A stretch of 64,000 nt of DNA from Agrococcus sp. Marseille-Q4369. Its GTDB lineage: Bacteria; Actinomycetota; Actinomycetes; Actinomycetales; Microbacteriaceae. The position numbers were made by a program, and so were the translations under genes. Below are positions 24,219 through 33,637 of this stretch, one piece after another. The stretch is taken from contig NZ_CP070501.1 in assembly GCF_018308945.1 (NCBI RefSeq), forward strand, positions 2,604,001 through 2,668,000, given 5' to 3'. The notes under the pieces were generated by a model, which was not told where the DNA came from, searched no databases, and saw only the letters and a list, made by a program, of their open reading frames with translations. How positions within the stretch are numbered: position 1 is the stretch's first letter; every line of letters begins with the position of its first letter.

Positions 24219-25205
24219 TCAGCCCAGGTAGCCGAGCGCCCGCACCTGCTCGCGCTCCTGCTCGAGCTCGGCGACCGACGCGCGCAGCTGCTCGGCGACC
24301 TCCGGCTCGAGCTCGAGGTCGTCGACGATCGACCACTCGCCGTCGGCGGTCGTCACCGGGAACGACGAGACGAGCCCCTCGGGCACGTCGTACTCGCCGC
24401 GCGAGACGACCGACATCGAGGTCCAGTCGTCGGGTGCCGTGCCGAGCATCCACGACCGCACGTGGTCGATCGTCGCCGACGCCGCCGACGCGGCAGAGGA
24501 GGCGCCGCGCGCAGCGATGACCGCCGCGCCCCGGTTCGCGACCGTCGGCGCGAACTCGTCGCGCACCCACTCGCGCTCGACGAGGTCGGTCGCGAGCGAC
24601 TCCCCGACGATCGCGTGCGTGAGGTCGGGCACCTGCGTCGTGGAGTGGTTGCCCCACACGATCATGCGCCGGATCCCCGCGACCGGCTCGCCCGTCCGCG
24701 CCGCGAGCTGCGCGATCGCGCGGTTGTGGTCGAGCCGCGTCAGCGCCGAGAAGCGCTCGCGCGGGATGTCGCGCGCCGCGGCGGCCGCGATGAGCGCGTT
24801 CGTGTTGGCGGGGTTCCCCGTCACGGTGATGCGGATGTCCTGGCTCGCGTGCTCCTGGATCGCGCGTCCCTGGGCGCTGAAGATCGCGCCGTTCGCGGCG
24901 AGCAGGTCGGAGCGCTCCATGCCCGGGCCGCGCGGCCTCGCGCCCACGAGCAGCGCGTGGTCGGCGCCCTCGAAGGCGACCGACGCGTCCGCCGTCGTGT
25001 CGACGGAGTGCAGCAGCGGGAAGGCCGAGTCGTGCAGCTCCATCACGACGCCCTCGAGCGCGGGCAGCGCATCCGGGATCTCGAGGATCCGCAGCCGCAC
25101 GGGCTGGTCGGGTCCGAGCATGTCGCCGGCGGCGATGCGGAACAGCAGCTGGTAGCCGATCTGGCCTGCGCCGCCCGTGACGGCGACGGTGATGGGAGCG
25201 CGCAT
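24219..25205 (-). CDS. mdh: Malate dehydrogenase
   Basis: 328 residues, the type used by actinobacteria with long N-terminus. NAD motif [20 protein letters not shown] at residues 10-29; substrate and catalytic residues are visible in [13 protein letters not shown] (mobile-loop Args), [11 protein letters not shown] and [13 protein letters not shown] (catalytic His). It interconverts malate and oxaloacetate in the TCA cycle. ATG start at 25205; the frame upstream crosses the leuC promoter. Confidence 0.95.
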   Translation of the reverse strand: MRAPITVAVTGGAGQIGYQLLFRIAAGDMLGPDQPVRLRILEIPDALPALEGVVMELHDSAFPLLHSVDTTADASVAFEGADHALLVGARPRGPGMERSDLLAANGAIFSAQGRAIQEHASQDIRITVTGNPANTNALIAAAAARDIPRERFSALTRLDHNRAIAQLAARTGEPVAGIRRMIVWGNHSTTQVPDLTHAIVGESLATDLVEREWVRDEFAPTVANRGAAVIAARGASSAASAASATIDHVRSWMLGTAPDDWTSMSVVSRGEYDVPEGLVSSFPVTTADGEWSIVDDLELEPEVAEQLRASVAELEQEREQVRALGYLG

Positions 25206-25292
25206 GCGCCCATCGTGCCCTGCGCATGCTGGACGAGGCCAGGGCAGGCGCGCGTCGTGTTCGCCGACAGAGGAGCGGCACCGGCCCCCGCG

Positions 25293-25341
25293 TAGACTGG
25301 GCGGATGGTCGATCGCGGCCACGCGCGTGCTGGGAGGGCAG
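25293..25341 (+). promoter_or_regulatory. leuC promoter and short leader
   Basis: TAGACT at 25293-25298 is a good -10 box. Transcription starting near 25305 leaves a ~37-base leader with GGGAGG (25332-25337) before the leuC ATG at 25342. An ATG lies exactly at 25305 and opens an 18-codon frame ending inside leuC. Confidence 0.5.
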
Positions 25342-26787
25342 ATGGGCAAGACGCTCGCTGAGAAGGTGTGGGACGACCACGTGGTGGTGAAGGGCGAGGA
25401 CGGCGCGCCCGACCTCATCTACATCGACCTCCACCTCGTGCACGAGGTGACGAGCCCGCAGGCCTTCGACGGCCTCCGGCAGGCAGGCAGGCCGCTGCGC
25501 CGCACCGACCTCACGGTGGCGACCGAGGACCACAACACGCCGACGCTCGACATCGACAAGCCCATCCAGGACCCGACGAGCAGGAAGCAGATCGAGACGC
25601 TGCGGCAGAACGCCGCGGAGTTCGGCGTGCGCATCCACTCGCTCGGCGACAAGGAGCAGGGCATCGTGCACCTCGTCGGCCCGCAGCTCGGCCTCACGCT
25701 CCCGGGCGTCACCGTCGTCTGCGGCGACTCGCACACCTCGACGCACGGCGCGTTCGGCGCGATGGCGTTCGGCATCGGCACGAGCGAGGTCGAGCACGTC
25801 ATGGCGACGCAGACGCTCCCGCTCAAGCCCTTCAAGACGATGGCGATCAACGTCGAGGGCGAGCTGCGCCCCGGCGTGACCGCGAAGGACATCATCCTCG
25901 CCGTGATCGCGAAGATCGGCACGGGCGGCGGCGCCGGCTACGTCTTCGAGTACCGCGGCAGCGCCATCCGCTCGCTCTCGATCGAGGGCCGCATGACGAT
26001 CTGCAACATGTCGATCGAGGCGGGGGCGCGCGCGGGCATGGTCGCCCCCGACGAGACGACCTTCGCCTACGTCAAGGACAAGCCGCACGCGCCCAAGGGC
26101 GCCGACTGGGATGCCGCGCTCGAGTACTGGAAGACGCTCCCGACCGACGACGACGCCGTCTTCGACAACGAGATCTTCATCGACGCATCCGAGCTCGAGC
26201 CCTTCGTCACGTGGGGCACGAACCCCGGCCAGGGCGTCTCGCTCTCGGGCGAGGTGCCGGCTCCCGAGTCGTTCGACGACCCGACCGACCGCTCGGCCGC
26301 CGAGCGCGCGCTCGAGTACATGGACCTCACACCCGGCACGCGGCTCAAGGACATCGCGGTCGACACCGTCTTCATCGGCTCGTGCACGAACTCGCGCATG
26401 GAGGACCTCTCGGCGGCGGCCGAGATCATCCGCGGTCGGAAGAAGGCGGATGGGGTGCGCGTGCTGGTCGTGCCGGGCTCGGCTCGAGTGCGGCTCGAGG
26501 CAGAGGCCGCCGGGCTCGACAAGGTCTTCACGGACTTCGGCGCCGAGTGGCGCTTCGCCGGCTGCTCGATGTGCCTCGGCATGAACCCCGACCAGCTCGC
26601 GCCGGGGGAGCGCTGCGCGTCGACCTCGAACCGCAACTTCGAGGGCAGGCAGGGCAAGGGCGGTCGCACGCACCTCGTCTCGCCGCTCGTCGCCGCGGCG
26701 ACCGCGATCCGCGGCACGCTCTCGAGCCCGTGGGACCTGCTGGACGCCGAAGCCGAGCCGGAGCTCGCGAGGGACGGAGTCGCCTGA
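25342..26787 (+). CDS. leuC: 3-isopropylmalate dehydratase large subunit
   Basis: 481 residues, full length for LeuC. The three [4Fe-4S] ligands are the Cys in [13 protein letters not shown] and the two in [13 protein letters not shown]. Other family landmarks are [13 protein letters not shown] at the start and [13 protein letters not shown]. With LeuD it isomerises 2-isopropylmalate to 3-isopropylmalate in leucine synthesis. Its stop overlaps the leuD ATG by one base (TGATG). First gene of a run that continues through murA, plsC, gpsA and ddl. Confidence 0.97.
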   Translation: MGKTLAEKVWDDHVVVKGEDGAPDLIYIDLHLVHEVTSPQAFDGLRQAGRPLRRTDLTVATEDHNTPTLDIDKPIQDPTSRKQIETLRQNAAEFGVRIHSLGDKEQGIVHLVGPQLGLTLPGVTVVCGDSHTSTHGAFGAMAFGIGTSEVEHVMATQTLPLKPFKTMAINVEGELRPGVTAKDIILAVIAKIGTGGGAGYVFEYRGSAIRSLSIEGRMTICNMSIEAGARAGMVAPDETTFAYVKDKPHAPKGADWDAALEYWKTLPTDDDAVFDNEIFIDASELEPFVTWGTNPGQGVSLSGEVPAPESFDDPTDRSAAERALEYMDLTPGTRLKDIAVDTVFIGSCTNSRMEDLSAAAEIIRGRKKADGVRVLVVPGSARVRLEAEAAGLDKVFTDFGAEWRFAGCSMCLGMNPDQLAPGERCASTSNRNFEGRQGKGGRTHLVSPLVAAATAIRGTLSSPWDLLDAEAEPELARDGVA

Positions 26788-27455
26788 TGGAGCAGATCAG
26801 CACGCTGACCGGCCCGATCGTGCCGCTCGAGCGCTCGAACGTCGACACCGACCAGATCATCCCCGCCGTCTTCCTCAAGCGGGTCACGAAGACCGGCTAC
26901 GACGACGCGCTCTTCCACTCGTGGCGGCAGGACCCCGACTTCGTGCTCAACCGGGAGCCGTACCGGCACGGCGGCATCCTCGTCGTCGGCTACGACTTCG
27001 GCACCGGCTCGAGCCGCGAGCACGCCGTGTGGGCGCTGCGCGACTTCGGCATCACCGCCGTGCTCGGGCCCCGCTTCGGCGAGATCTTCCGCGGCAACGC
27101 CGGCAAGCAAGGCCTGCTCGTCGGCCAGATCTCCGAGGAGGCGACGGAGGCCCTATGGGCCGCCGCGCGCGCGAACCCGGGGGAGCCCGTGACGGTCGAC
27201 CTCGAGGCTCGCACCGCGACCGCAGCCGGAGTCAGCCATGCCTTCCAGATCGATGACTACACTCGCTGGCGCCTGCTCGAGGGCCTCGATGACATCGCAC
27301 TCACCCTGCGCGACGAAGCCGCGATCTCCGCGTTCGAGGCCAAGCGTCCGTCGTGGCTGCCCACGACGCAGGATCGGACGCCGCAGGGCCGGACGCCGCA
27401 GGGCCGGACGCCGCAGGGCCGGACGCCGCAGGCACGAACCCAAGGAGCCTCGTGA
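26787..27455 (+). CDS. leuD: 3-isopropylmalate dehydratase small subunit with repeat-encoded C-terminal tail
   Basis: 222 residues. The first ~197 match Leu[37 protein letters not shown] and [18 protein letters not shown]. The usual length is 195-205. The last ~25 residues are a tail of Arg-Thr-Pro-Gln-Gly units encoded by a 15-base tandem repeat at 27376-27434. The tail is unlikely to matter for catalysis and may vary between strains. The stop overlaps the murA GTG. Confidence 0.95.
   Translation: MEQISTLTGPIVPLERSNVDTDQIIPAVFLKRVTKTGYDDALFHSWRQDPDFVLNREPYRHGGILVVGYDFGTGSSREHAVWALRDFGITAVLGPRFGEIFRGNAGKQGLLVGQISEEATEALWAAARANPGEPVTVDLEARTATAAGVSHAFQIDDYTRWRLLEGLDDIALTLRDEAAISAFEAKRPSWLPTTQDRTPQGRTPQGRTPQGRTPQARTQGAS
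27376..27434 (+). repeat. 15-base tandem repeat in leuD
   Basis: The unit CGGACGCCGCAGGGC occurs three times exactly (27376, 27391 and 27406) and then once more almost complete (27421-27434). It is in frame and encodes RTPQG repeats at the LeuD C-terminus. Being a multiple of three, gain or loss of units keeps the frame and the downstream murA overlap. Confidence 0.95.
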
Positions 27456-28813
27456 ACCTCACCGAGTTCAGCAAGAGCGCCGGAGCCGCCGTCGGCATGA
27501 ACGTCGACCGCATCACCGTGCGCGGCGGCAAGCCGCTGCAGGGTCGCATCCAGATGAAGGGCGCGAAGAACCTCGTCACGAAGGCGATGGTCGCGGCGCT
27601 GCTCGGCGAGACGCCGAGCGAGCTGCGCAGCGTCCCCGAGATCAGCGACGTGCGCGTCGTGCAGGGCCTGCTCGAGCTCCACGGGGTGACCGTCGAGCGC
27701 GACGGCGACACCCTGCGCCTCGACCCGGCGAAGGTGCGCACCGCGCACGAGACGTCGATCAACGCGCACGCGGGCTCCTCCCGCATCCCCATCCTGTTCT
27801 GCGGCCCGCTGCTGCACCAGCTCGGCGAGGCGTTCATCCCCGACCTCGGCGGCTGCCACATCGGCGACCGGCCGATCGACTACCACCTCGACGTGCTGCG
27901 CAACTTCGGCGCGGTCGTCGAGAAGCTGCCGAGCGGCATCCGGATGTCGGCGCCGGGCGGCCTGCACGGCGCGAAGATCCACCTGCCCTACCCGTCGGTC
28001 GGCGCGACCGAGCAGGTGCTGCTCGGCGCGGTGCGCGCGAAGGGCCGCACGGAGCTCACGGGCGCCGCGGTCGAGCCAGAGATCATGGACCTCATCGCGA
28101 TCCTGCAGAAGATGGGCGCAGAGATCCAGGTCGACACCGACCGCACGATCCGCATCGAGGGCGTCGACAAGCTCGTCGGCTACCGCCACACGGCGCTCTT
28201 CGACCGCAACGAGGCCGCCTCGTGGGCGTGCGCGGCGCTCGCGACCGGCGGCGACGTCTTCCTCGAGGGCGCTCGCCAGCCGGAGATGACGACCTTCCTC
28301 AACGTCTTCCGCAAGGCGGGCGGCGCGTTCGAGATCGAGGACGACGGCATCCGCTTCTGGCACCCGGGCGGCGACCTCAAGCCCGTCGTCGTCGAGACCG
28401 ACGTGCACCCCGGCTTCATGACCGATTGGCAGCAGCCGCTCGTCGTGGCGCTCGCGAAGGCCAACGGCATCTCGATCGTGCACGAGACCGTCTACGAGCA
28501 GCGCTTCGGCTTCACGGAGGCGCTCGTCGAGATGGGTGCGCGCATCCAGATCCACACCGATTGCCTCGGCAGCCACGCGTGCCGCTTCGGGCAGCGCAAC
28601 TACCAGCACTCCGCCGTCATCGCCGGACCGGTCGAGCTCCACGGCGCCGACATCGTGGTGCCCGACCTGCGCGGCGGCTTCAGCCACCTCGTGGCGGCGC
28701 TGACCGCCGAGGGCACGAGCCGCATCTCCAACGTCGGGATCATCGCCCGGGGCTACGAGCGCTTCATCGAGAAGCTCGAGGCCCTCGGCGCGGACTTCGA
28801 CGTGGAGGGCTGA
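27452..28813 (+). CDS. murA: UDP-N-acetylglucosamine 1-carboxyvinyltransferase
   Basis: 453 residues, EPSP-synthase-like fold. It transfers enolpyruvate to UDP-GlcNAc, the first committed step of peptidoglycan synthesis. Landmarks are [17 protein letters not shown] with the catalytic Lys near residue 39 and the loop [13 protein letters not shown], whose Cys135 corresponds to E. coli Cys115, the residue modified by fosfomycin (Mycobacterium has Asp). The GTG at 27452 has AAGGAG at 27442-27447 and overlaps the leuD stop. The N-terminus is about 18 residues longer than in E. coli. Confidence 0.95.
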   Translation: MNLTEFSKSAGAAVGMNVDRITVRGGKPLQGRIQMKGAKNLVTKAMVAALLGETPSELRSVPEISDVRVVQGLLELHGVTVERDGDTLRLDPAKVRTAHETSINAHAGSSRIPILFCGPLLHQLGEAFIPDLGGCHIGDRPIDYHLDVLRNFGAVVEKLPSGIRMSAPGGLHGAKIHLPYPSVGATEQVLLGAVRAKGRTELTGAAVEPEIMDLIAILQKMGAEIQVDTDRTIRIEGVDKLVGYRHTALFDRNEAASWACAALATGGDVFLEGARQPEMTTFLNVFRKAGGAFEIEDDGIRFWHPGGDLKPVVVETDVHPGFMTDWQQPLVVALAKANGISIVHETVYEQRFGFTEALVEMGARIQIHTDCLGSHACRFGQRNYQHSAVIAGPVELHGADIVVPDLRGGFSHLVAALTAEGTSRISNVGIIARGYERFIEKLEALGADFDVEG

Positions 28814-29628
28814 TGGGGCTGCCCGGCCGCCCGCCGAAGCCGGAGCGCACGCCCGTCTACGTCGGGCTCGCGGCGACGATCATCCCGCCGATGACGGCGA
28901 TGGCGAAGCTCCGCATCCTCGGGCACGAGCACGTGCCCGAGCGCGGCGCGTTCGTGCTCTCGCCCAACCACTACAGCGAGATCGATCCGATCATCATGGC
29001 GATGGCGGTGTGGAAGGCCGGCCGCGTGCCGCGCTTCATGGCGAAGGCGAGCCTGTTCAGGATCCCCGTCGTCGGGGCGATCCTGCGCGCCGCTGGCCAG
29101 ATCCCGGTCGAGCGCGCGGGCCGCAGCGCCCCAGCGGCGCCGATGGAGGCAGCGCGCACGCTCGTGCGCGACGAGCTCGGCGTCATCATCTACCCCGAGG
29201 GCTCGCTCACGCGCGAGCCTGACCTCTGGCCCATGCGCGGCAAGACCGGTGCCGTGCGCATGGCGCTCGAGGCGGGCGTGCCGCTCATCCCCGCCGCCCA
29301 CTGGGGCACGCAGCACCTCATGCCGCGCTACGGCAAGGCGATCCGCCCCTTCCCGCGGAAGACGATCGACATCGTCTTCGGTCCGCCCGTCGACCTCTCC
29401 GACTTCGCGGGCAAGACCGACCAGGCGTCGATGACCGCGGCGACCGACCGCGTCATGGGCGCGATCGCAGGGCTGCTCGGCGAGCTGCGCGGCGAGCAGC
29501 CGCCCGCGGTGCGCTACGACCCCTCGCACTACGGGCAGGCCGAGACGGGCCGCTTCGAGCCGGGCCAGCAGGGGCCGGATGCGTCGGCTCGCGACGCGCG
29601 GGACGAGGACGGGCGCGCGGATGGCTGA
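28813..29628 (+). CDS. plsC: 1-acyl-sn-glycerol-3-phosphate acyltransferase
   Basis: 271 residues. Acyltransferase motif I is SPNHYSEIDP (NHx4D), and motif III is IYPEGSLTRE, with PLIPAAHWG as motif IV. It makes phosphatidate from lysophosphatidate at the membrane. The C-terminal ~45 residues are hydrophilic and variable. The ATG overlaps the murA stop, and the 3' end overlaps gpsA by 8 bases. Confidence 0.9.
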   Translation: MGLPGRPPKPERTPVYVGLAATIIPPMTAMAKLRILGHEHVPERGAFVLSPNHYSEIDPIIMAMAVWKAGRVPRFMAKASLFRIPVVGAILRAAGQIPVERAGRSAPAAPMEAARTLVRDELGVIIYPEGSLTREPDLWPMRGKTGAVRMALEAGVPLIPAAHWGTQHLMPRYGKAIRPFPRKTIDIVFGPPVDLSDFAGKTDQASMTAATDRVMGAIAGLLGELRGEQPPAVRYDPSHYGQAETGRFEPGQQGPDASARDARDEDGRADG

Positions 29629-30619
29629 CGTTGCGGTCCTCGGCGCGGGCAGCTGGGGCACGACGTTCGCGAAGGCGCTCGCCGACGGCGGCACCGACAC
29701 GGTGCTGTGGGCGAGGCGGCCGGAGGCCGCGCGCGAGATCGACGAGTCGCGCCGCAACACGCGCTACCTACCGGGCATCACGCTCCCGGCGACCCTGCAC
29801 GCGACGAGCGACATCCGCGCGGCGCTCGACGGCGCATCCCAGGTCTACCTCGCCGTGCCGAGCCAGCAGCTGCGCGAGCTGCTGCGCGAGCACGGCGGCG
29901 CGATCGGACCGGACGCGCCGATCGTGAGCCTCATCAAGGGCGTCGAGGCCGGCTCGCGGCTGCGCATGAGCGAGGTGATCGCCCAGGAGCTCGCGATCGA
30001 CGCCGGCCGCATCGCGGTCGTCTCGGGACCCAACCTCGCGCTCGAGATCGCGCAGGAGCACCCGACGGCCGCGGTCGTCTCGTCGTCGAGCTCCCAGACG
30101 GCTCGCGAGGTCGCGAAGCGCGCGCGGAACGACTACTTCCACTCGTTCATCAACACCGACGTCGTCGGCACCGAGTTCGGCGGCGTGCTGAAGAACCTCG
30201 TCGCGCTCGCGATCGGCATCGTCGACGGGGTCGGCTACGGCGAGAACACGAAGGCGTCGATCATCACGCGCGGCCTCGCCGAGGTGACCGACTTCGCCGT
30301 CGCCCACGGCGCCGAGCGCGAGACGATGAGCGGCCTCGCCGGTCTCGGCGACCTCATCGCGACGTGCGGCTCGCCGCTCTCGCGCAACTTCACCGCCGGC
30401 CGGCTGCTCGGCATGGGCTACTCGCGCACCGACGTCGTCGCCCGCATGGAGCAGGTCGCCGAGGGCCTCGCGTCGGTCGAGCCCGTCGCGCAGCTCGCGG
30501 CCGCGGCGGGCGTGCGGATGCCGATCCTCGAGCAGGTGCGGCTCGTGCTCGACGGCGAGATGGACCCGCGCGACATCGCGCCCCACCTGACGACCGACGA
30601 CGAGCCGATCCAGGAGTGA
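29621..30619 (+). CDS. gpsA: Glycerol-3-phosphate dehydrogenase [NAD(P)+]
   Basis: 332 residues. NAD(P) motif VLGAGSWGTTFAKALADGG at residues 5-23; catalytic Lys in FGGVLKNLVALAIGIVDG; substrate region GLAGLGDLIATCGSPLSRN. It makes sn-glycerol-3-phosphate for phospholipids and so fits with plsC. The start MADVAVLG at 29621 is preferred to an upstream ATG at 29579 because it puts the nucleotide fold at the N-terminus. Confidence 0.95.
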   Translation: MADVAVLGAGSWGTTFAKALADGGTDTVLWARRPEAAREIDESRRNTRYLPGITLPATLHATSDIRAALDGASQVYLAVPSQQLRELLREHGGAIGPDAPIVSLIKGVEAGSRLRMSEVIAQELAIDAGRIAVVSGPNLALEIAQEHPTAAVVSSSSSQTAREVAKRARNDYFHSFINTDVVGTEFGGVLKNLVALAIGIVDGVGYGENTKASIITRGLAEVTDFAVAHGAERETMSGLAGLGDLIATCGSPLSRNFTAGRLLGMGYSRTDVVARMEQVAEGLASVEPVAQLAAAAGVRMPILEQVRLVLDGEMDPRDIAPHLTTDDEPIQE

Positions 30620-30621
30620 CC

Positions 30622-31731
30622 GTGACCGAGACCCCCGAGACCGGGCCGGCCCGGCGCATCCGCGTCGCCATCCTCTTCGGCGGCCGCTCGAGCGAGCACT
30701 CGATCTCGTGCGCGACCGCGGGCAGCGTGCTGCGGCACCTCGATCGCGAGCGCTTCGAGCCGATCGTCGTCGGCATCGCGCCGTCGGGCGCGTGGACGCT
30801 GTGGGATGGCGACCCTGCCGAGCTCACGCTCGAGGCGATGCCGGTCGTCGCCGACAACGGCTCGCGCGTGCGGCTGCCGCAGGTCGCGGGGGAGCGCGCG
30901 CTCGAGGTCGAGGACGCCGCCGGGCGCCGGCTCGAGCCGATCGACGTCGTGCTCCCGATCCTGCACGGCCCCTTCGGCGAGGACGGCACGGTGCAGGGCG
31001 CGCTCGAGCTCGCCGGCCTCCCGTACGTCGGCAACGGCGTGCTCGCGAGCGCGGTCGGGATGGACAAGCACTACACGAAGACGGTGCTCGAGCACGCGGG
31101 CATCCGCGTCGCGCCCTGGATCACGGTCTCGCGCGCCGAGTGGGCGCGCGACCCGGAGGCGGTGCGCGCGCGGCTCGAGGGCTTCCCGATGCCGGTGTTC
31201 GTCAAGCCCGCGCGCGCCGGCTCGTCCGTGGGCGTCAGTCGCGTCGCGACGATCGCGGAGCTCGACGACGCGATGACGGCCGCGCTCGCCGAGGACTCGC
31301 GCGCGCTCGTCGAGGTGGGCGTGCGCGGCCGCGAGATCGAGCTCGGCGTGCTCGCCGGCCGCGACGGCGCCCCGCCCCGGGCGTCGCTGCCGGGCGAGAT
31401 CGAGCTCGACGAGGGCCGCTTCTACGACTTCGACCTCAAGTACCGCGGCGGCTCGGGCGCGCGCGTCGTGTGCCCAGCCGCGATCGACGACGCGTCGCTC
31501 GCCGAGCTTCAGGCGACCGCGGTCCGCGCATTCGAGGCGATCGAGGGGGCGGGGCTCGCGCGCGTCGACTTCTTCCTCTCGCCCGAGCACGGCGTCGTCG
31601 TCAACGAGATCAACACCATGCCGGGCTTCACGTCGATCTCGATGTTCCCGGTGCTGTGGGAAGCGAGCGGCATCGCCTACGCCGACCTCATCACCGAGCT
31701 CATCGAGCTGGGCCTCGAGGAGCAGCGATAG
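30622..31731 (+). CDS. ddl: D-alanine--D-alanine ligase
   Basis: 369 residues, ATP-grasp. Landmarks are AILFGGRSSEHSIS, LPILHGPFGEDGTVQGALEL, FVKPARAGSSVGVSRV and NEINTMPGFTSISMFP (Mg ligands). It makes the D-Ala-D-Ala dipeptide of peptidoglycan. Two in-frame GTG codons compete: 30616 overlaps the gpsA stop, while 30622 has CAGGAG five bases upstream; 30622 is taken. Nothing suggests a D-lactate-type vancomycin-resistance ligase, though this depends on one active-site residue not checked here. Confidence 0.94.
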   Translation: MTETPETGPARRIRVAILFGGRSSEHSISCATAGSVLRHLDRERFEPIVVGIAPSGAWTLWDGDPAELTLEAMPVVADNGSRVRLPQVAGERALEVEDAAGRRLEPIDVVLPILHGPFGEDGTVQGALELAGLPYVGNGVLASAVGMDKHYTKTVLEHAGIRVAPWITVSRAEWARDPEAVRARLEGFPMPVFVKPARAGSSVGVSRVATIAELDDAMTAALAEDSRALVEVGVRGREIELGVLAGRDGAPPRASLPGEIELDEGRFYDFDLKYRGGSGARVVCPAAIDDASLAELQATAVRAFEAIEGAGLARVDFFLSPEHGVVVNEINTMPGFTSISMFPVLWEASGIAYADLITELIELGLEEQR

Positions 31732-32276
31732 CCGCCGCCCTCGTCACCGTCGGCCACGGCCGGCTCGACGGCGACGGCCTGCGCTCGCTCCTCGCGGGTG
31801 CGGGGGTCGAGCTCGTCGTCGACATCCGGCGCTTCCCGGGCAGCCGCGCGAACCCCGCCGCGTCGCGCGACGCGATCGAGGGCGAGCTCGCCGCGGGCGG
31901 CATCGCGTGGCGCTGGGAGGAGCGGCTCGGCGGCCGGCGCCGGCTGCGGGCAGAGGAGGACGCCGCCTCGCCCGACGGCTGGTGGCGCGTCGACGCCTTC
32001 CGCGCCTACGCCGCCTGGACGCGGACGTCGGAGTTCGAGGCGGGCATGGCGTCGGTGCTGGCGGATGCGTCGGCTCGGCGCACGGCGGTCATGTGCTCGG
32101 AGGCGGTGTGGTGGCGGTGCCACCGGCGGGTCGTCGCCGATGTGGCCGCGAAGCTGCACGGCGTGCCGGTCGAGCACCTCATGCACGACGGATCGCTGCG
32201 GCCGCACGAGCCGAGCGAGACCGCGACCGTCAGCGATGGGGCGCTGCGGTGGCCGCCGGCGCCGGTCGCCGGCTGA
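31656..32276 (+). CDS. DUF488-family protein with uncertain, possibly non-standard start
   Basis: Similarity to DUF488 starts at LVTVGHGRL (about 31740) and includes VVDIRRFPGSRANP and the Cys motif MCSEAVWWRCHRRVVADV. Function is unknown; some members are linked to haem or thiol chemistry. The nearest standard start in frame is the GTG at 31656, giving 206 residues and a 76-base overlap with ddl, but it has no ribosome-binding site. An ATA at 31728 sits five bases after GAGGAG (31717-31722) at the right place for the domain. The 3' end overlaps a relic on the other strand. Confidence 0.7.
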   Translation: MGSERHRLRRPHHRAHRAGPRGAAIAAALVTVGHGRLDGDGLRSLLAGAGVELVVDIRRFPGSRANPAASRDAIEGELAAGGIAWRWEERLGGRRRLRAEEDAASPDGWWRVDAFRAYAAWTRTSEFEAGMASVLADASARRTAVMCSEAVWWRCHRRVVADVAAKLHGVPVEHLMHDGSLRPHEPSETATVSDGALRWPPAPVAG

Positions 32277-32394
32277 GCGCCCGGTCGGGCACGCGCGTGA
32301 GCGCGACGCCGACGAGGCACACGAGCCCGCCGATGAGCGCGAGCGGGGGCTGCACCTCGCCGAGCAGCGGGCACGCCGCGGCCGTCGCGAGCCT
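32230..32394 (-). pseudogene. C-terminal relic of an EamA/DMT-family transporter
   Basis: The minus strand reads RLATAAACPLLGEVQPPLAL then IGGLVCLVGVALTRVPDRAL and a stop at 32230-32232. This is the last two membrane helices and tail of an EamA (drug/metabolite) transporter, where GE-x-PL-LIGG-LVL-GV is typical. No further similarity is seen upstream: the neighbouring hydrolase gene starts its 3' end at 32425. Only about 55 residues survive, sharing bases with the DUF488 3' end. Confidence 0.65.
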
Positions 32395-32424
32395 GCCGCG
32401 ATCCGTCGAGATCCCGCCAGCGCG

Positions 32425-33198
32425 TCAGAGCAGCACGTGGGTCGGCTCGAGCAGCCAGTGGTCGACCCCGCCGCGCAGCCAGTCGCGCAGCATCGCGTTG
32501 AAGCGCTTCGGGTTCTCGATGTTCCAGATGTAGCGCATGCCCGGCGCCGTGCGCTTCTCGGCGTGGGGCACGACCTCGCGGAGCGCCTCGAGCGACTCCG
32601 CCATCACCGCGGGGTCGAGCTCTCCCGCGAGCAGCAGCATCCGCCCCCGGTACCGGTCGAGCCCCTCGGGCATCGCGCCTGCCGAGATCTCGTCGAGCAG
32701 CACCCGCGCGGTCGTGCGGCGCACCGAGAGCCCGTGCTCGACGTAGCGCTCGACCGCCTCGGCGGTCAGGCCGAGCGCGCTCGCCTGCGCGCGCCACATC
32801 GCGCGACGGTTCCAGAGCATGAGCTGCAGCGCCGAGAGCGCGCGAGCCGTGCCGACGACAGGCATGACCGCGGTGCCGCTCGTGAGCACCGAGGCGACGA
32901 GCTGCGGGTGCCGCGCGACCACACCCCCGAGCGAGAGGCCGACGAGGTCGACGGGGCCCTCGGCTCCGAGATCGCGGATGCGTCGGGCCAGGTCGTCCGC
33001 CGCGCCTGTGATGCCCGGCCACTCCTCGGCGATACGCTCCCCGAACCCCGGGAGGTGCGGCGTGAGCGCGAGTCGGTCGCGCACAGCGGGCAGCTGCGGC
33101 TCCCACATCCAGTTCGCCGCGCTCCCGGCGTGCAGCAGCACCACGGGCCGGTGCGTGCTCGCGACCGACGGCCGGTGAGCTTCGGGGAAGGCGGTCAT
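32425..33198 (-). CDS. Alpha/beta-hydrolase-fold protein, probably without a catalytic His
   Basis: 257 residues. Oxyanion region VVLLHAGSAANWMW, nucleophile elbow GLSLGGVVARH and acid region LLAGELDPAVM are visible. Related enzymes end with a GHxWN-type motif carrying the catalytic His; here the matching position reads GMRYIWNIENPKRFN, with Tyr in place of His. Helix C after the nucleophile is also about six residues shorter than usual. It may be non-catalytic or decaying. ATG at 33198. Confidence 0.75.
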   Translation of the reverse strand: MTAFPEAHRPSVASTHRPVVLLHAGSAANWMWEPQLPAVRDRLALTPHLPGFGERIAEEWPGITGAADDLARRIRDLGAEGPVDLVGLSLGGVVARHPQLVASVLTSGTAVMPVVGTARALSALQLMLWNRRAMWRAQASALGLTAEAVERYVEHGLSVRRTTARVLLDEISAGAMPEGLDRYRGRMLLLAGELDPAVMAESLEALREVVPHAEKRTAPGMRYIWNIENPKRFNAMLRDWLRGGVDHWLLEPTHVLL

Positions 33199-33392
33199 GG
33201 CCAGGGTGCTCCGGTGCCGAGCCGCGTGCGCCTGTGGGCGGAGCGGTCGCTGGGGGTCGTGCGCGAGGGTCGTCGCGCGATTCGGGGGACGGGACGTGTC
33301 AGGACCGAGTCGACCACCCCGCCGACCGCAGTGTCAACTCCGCGCCCCGTGCGTCCCATCGAACGACCGGCCGCCGACCGCCCCGCGACCGC

Positions 33393-33596
33393 TCAGGTGC
33401 CGCTCGGCGCGTCGGGGTCGAAGCCCTCTGCGGGGCTCTCGTCGATGCTCTCGCCGATCGCGGGATCGGGCTCGCTCGAGTGCGTCTGCCCGGTGTCGAT
33501 GCCCTCGTCGACGACCGCTTCGTCCGGCGAATGGCTCGAGCGCTGCGTCGGGTCGACCTGCTCGCCGGGGGCGTCGGACTCGTGCTCGTCGTGCAT
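33393..33596 (-). CDS. Small acidic hydrophilic protein
   Basis: 67 residues (MHDEHESDAPGEQVDPTQRS at the start), rich in Asp, Glu, Ser and Pro, no hydrophobic segment, probably disordered. No family recognised. The ATG at 33596 is chosen because GAGGAG lies 7 bases upstream; the frame extends to 33770 but through the promoter region. It shares a promoter-like element with the acidic protein at 36130-36459. Confidence 0.65.
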   Translation of the reverse strand: MHDEHESDAPGEQVDPTQRSSHSPDEAVVDEGIDTGQTHSSEPDPAIGESIDESPAEGFDPDAPSGT

Positions 33597-33637
33597 GGTG
33601 CTCTCCTCGTCCGCGGCGTCGTCGCCGCTGGTGGCCG

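Noticed and set aside
27376-27434. CRISPR array
   Set aside because: The repeats are head-to-tail without spacers and code in frame for the LeuD tail. No CRISPR arrays or cas genes are seen in the window.
31006-31731. Vancomycin-resistance-type ligase
   Set aside because: The gene sits in a housekeeping run with murA and gpsA and there are no vanH, vanX or sensor genes, so it is the normal Ddl.
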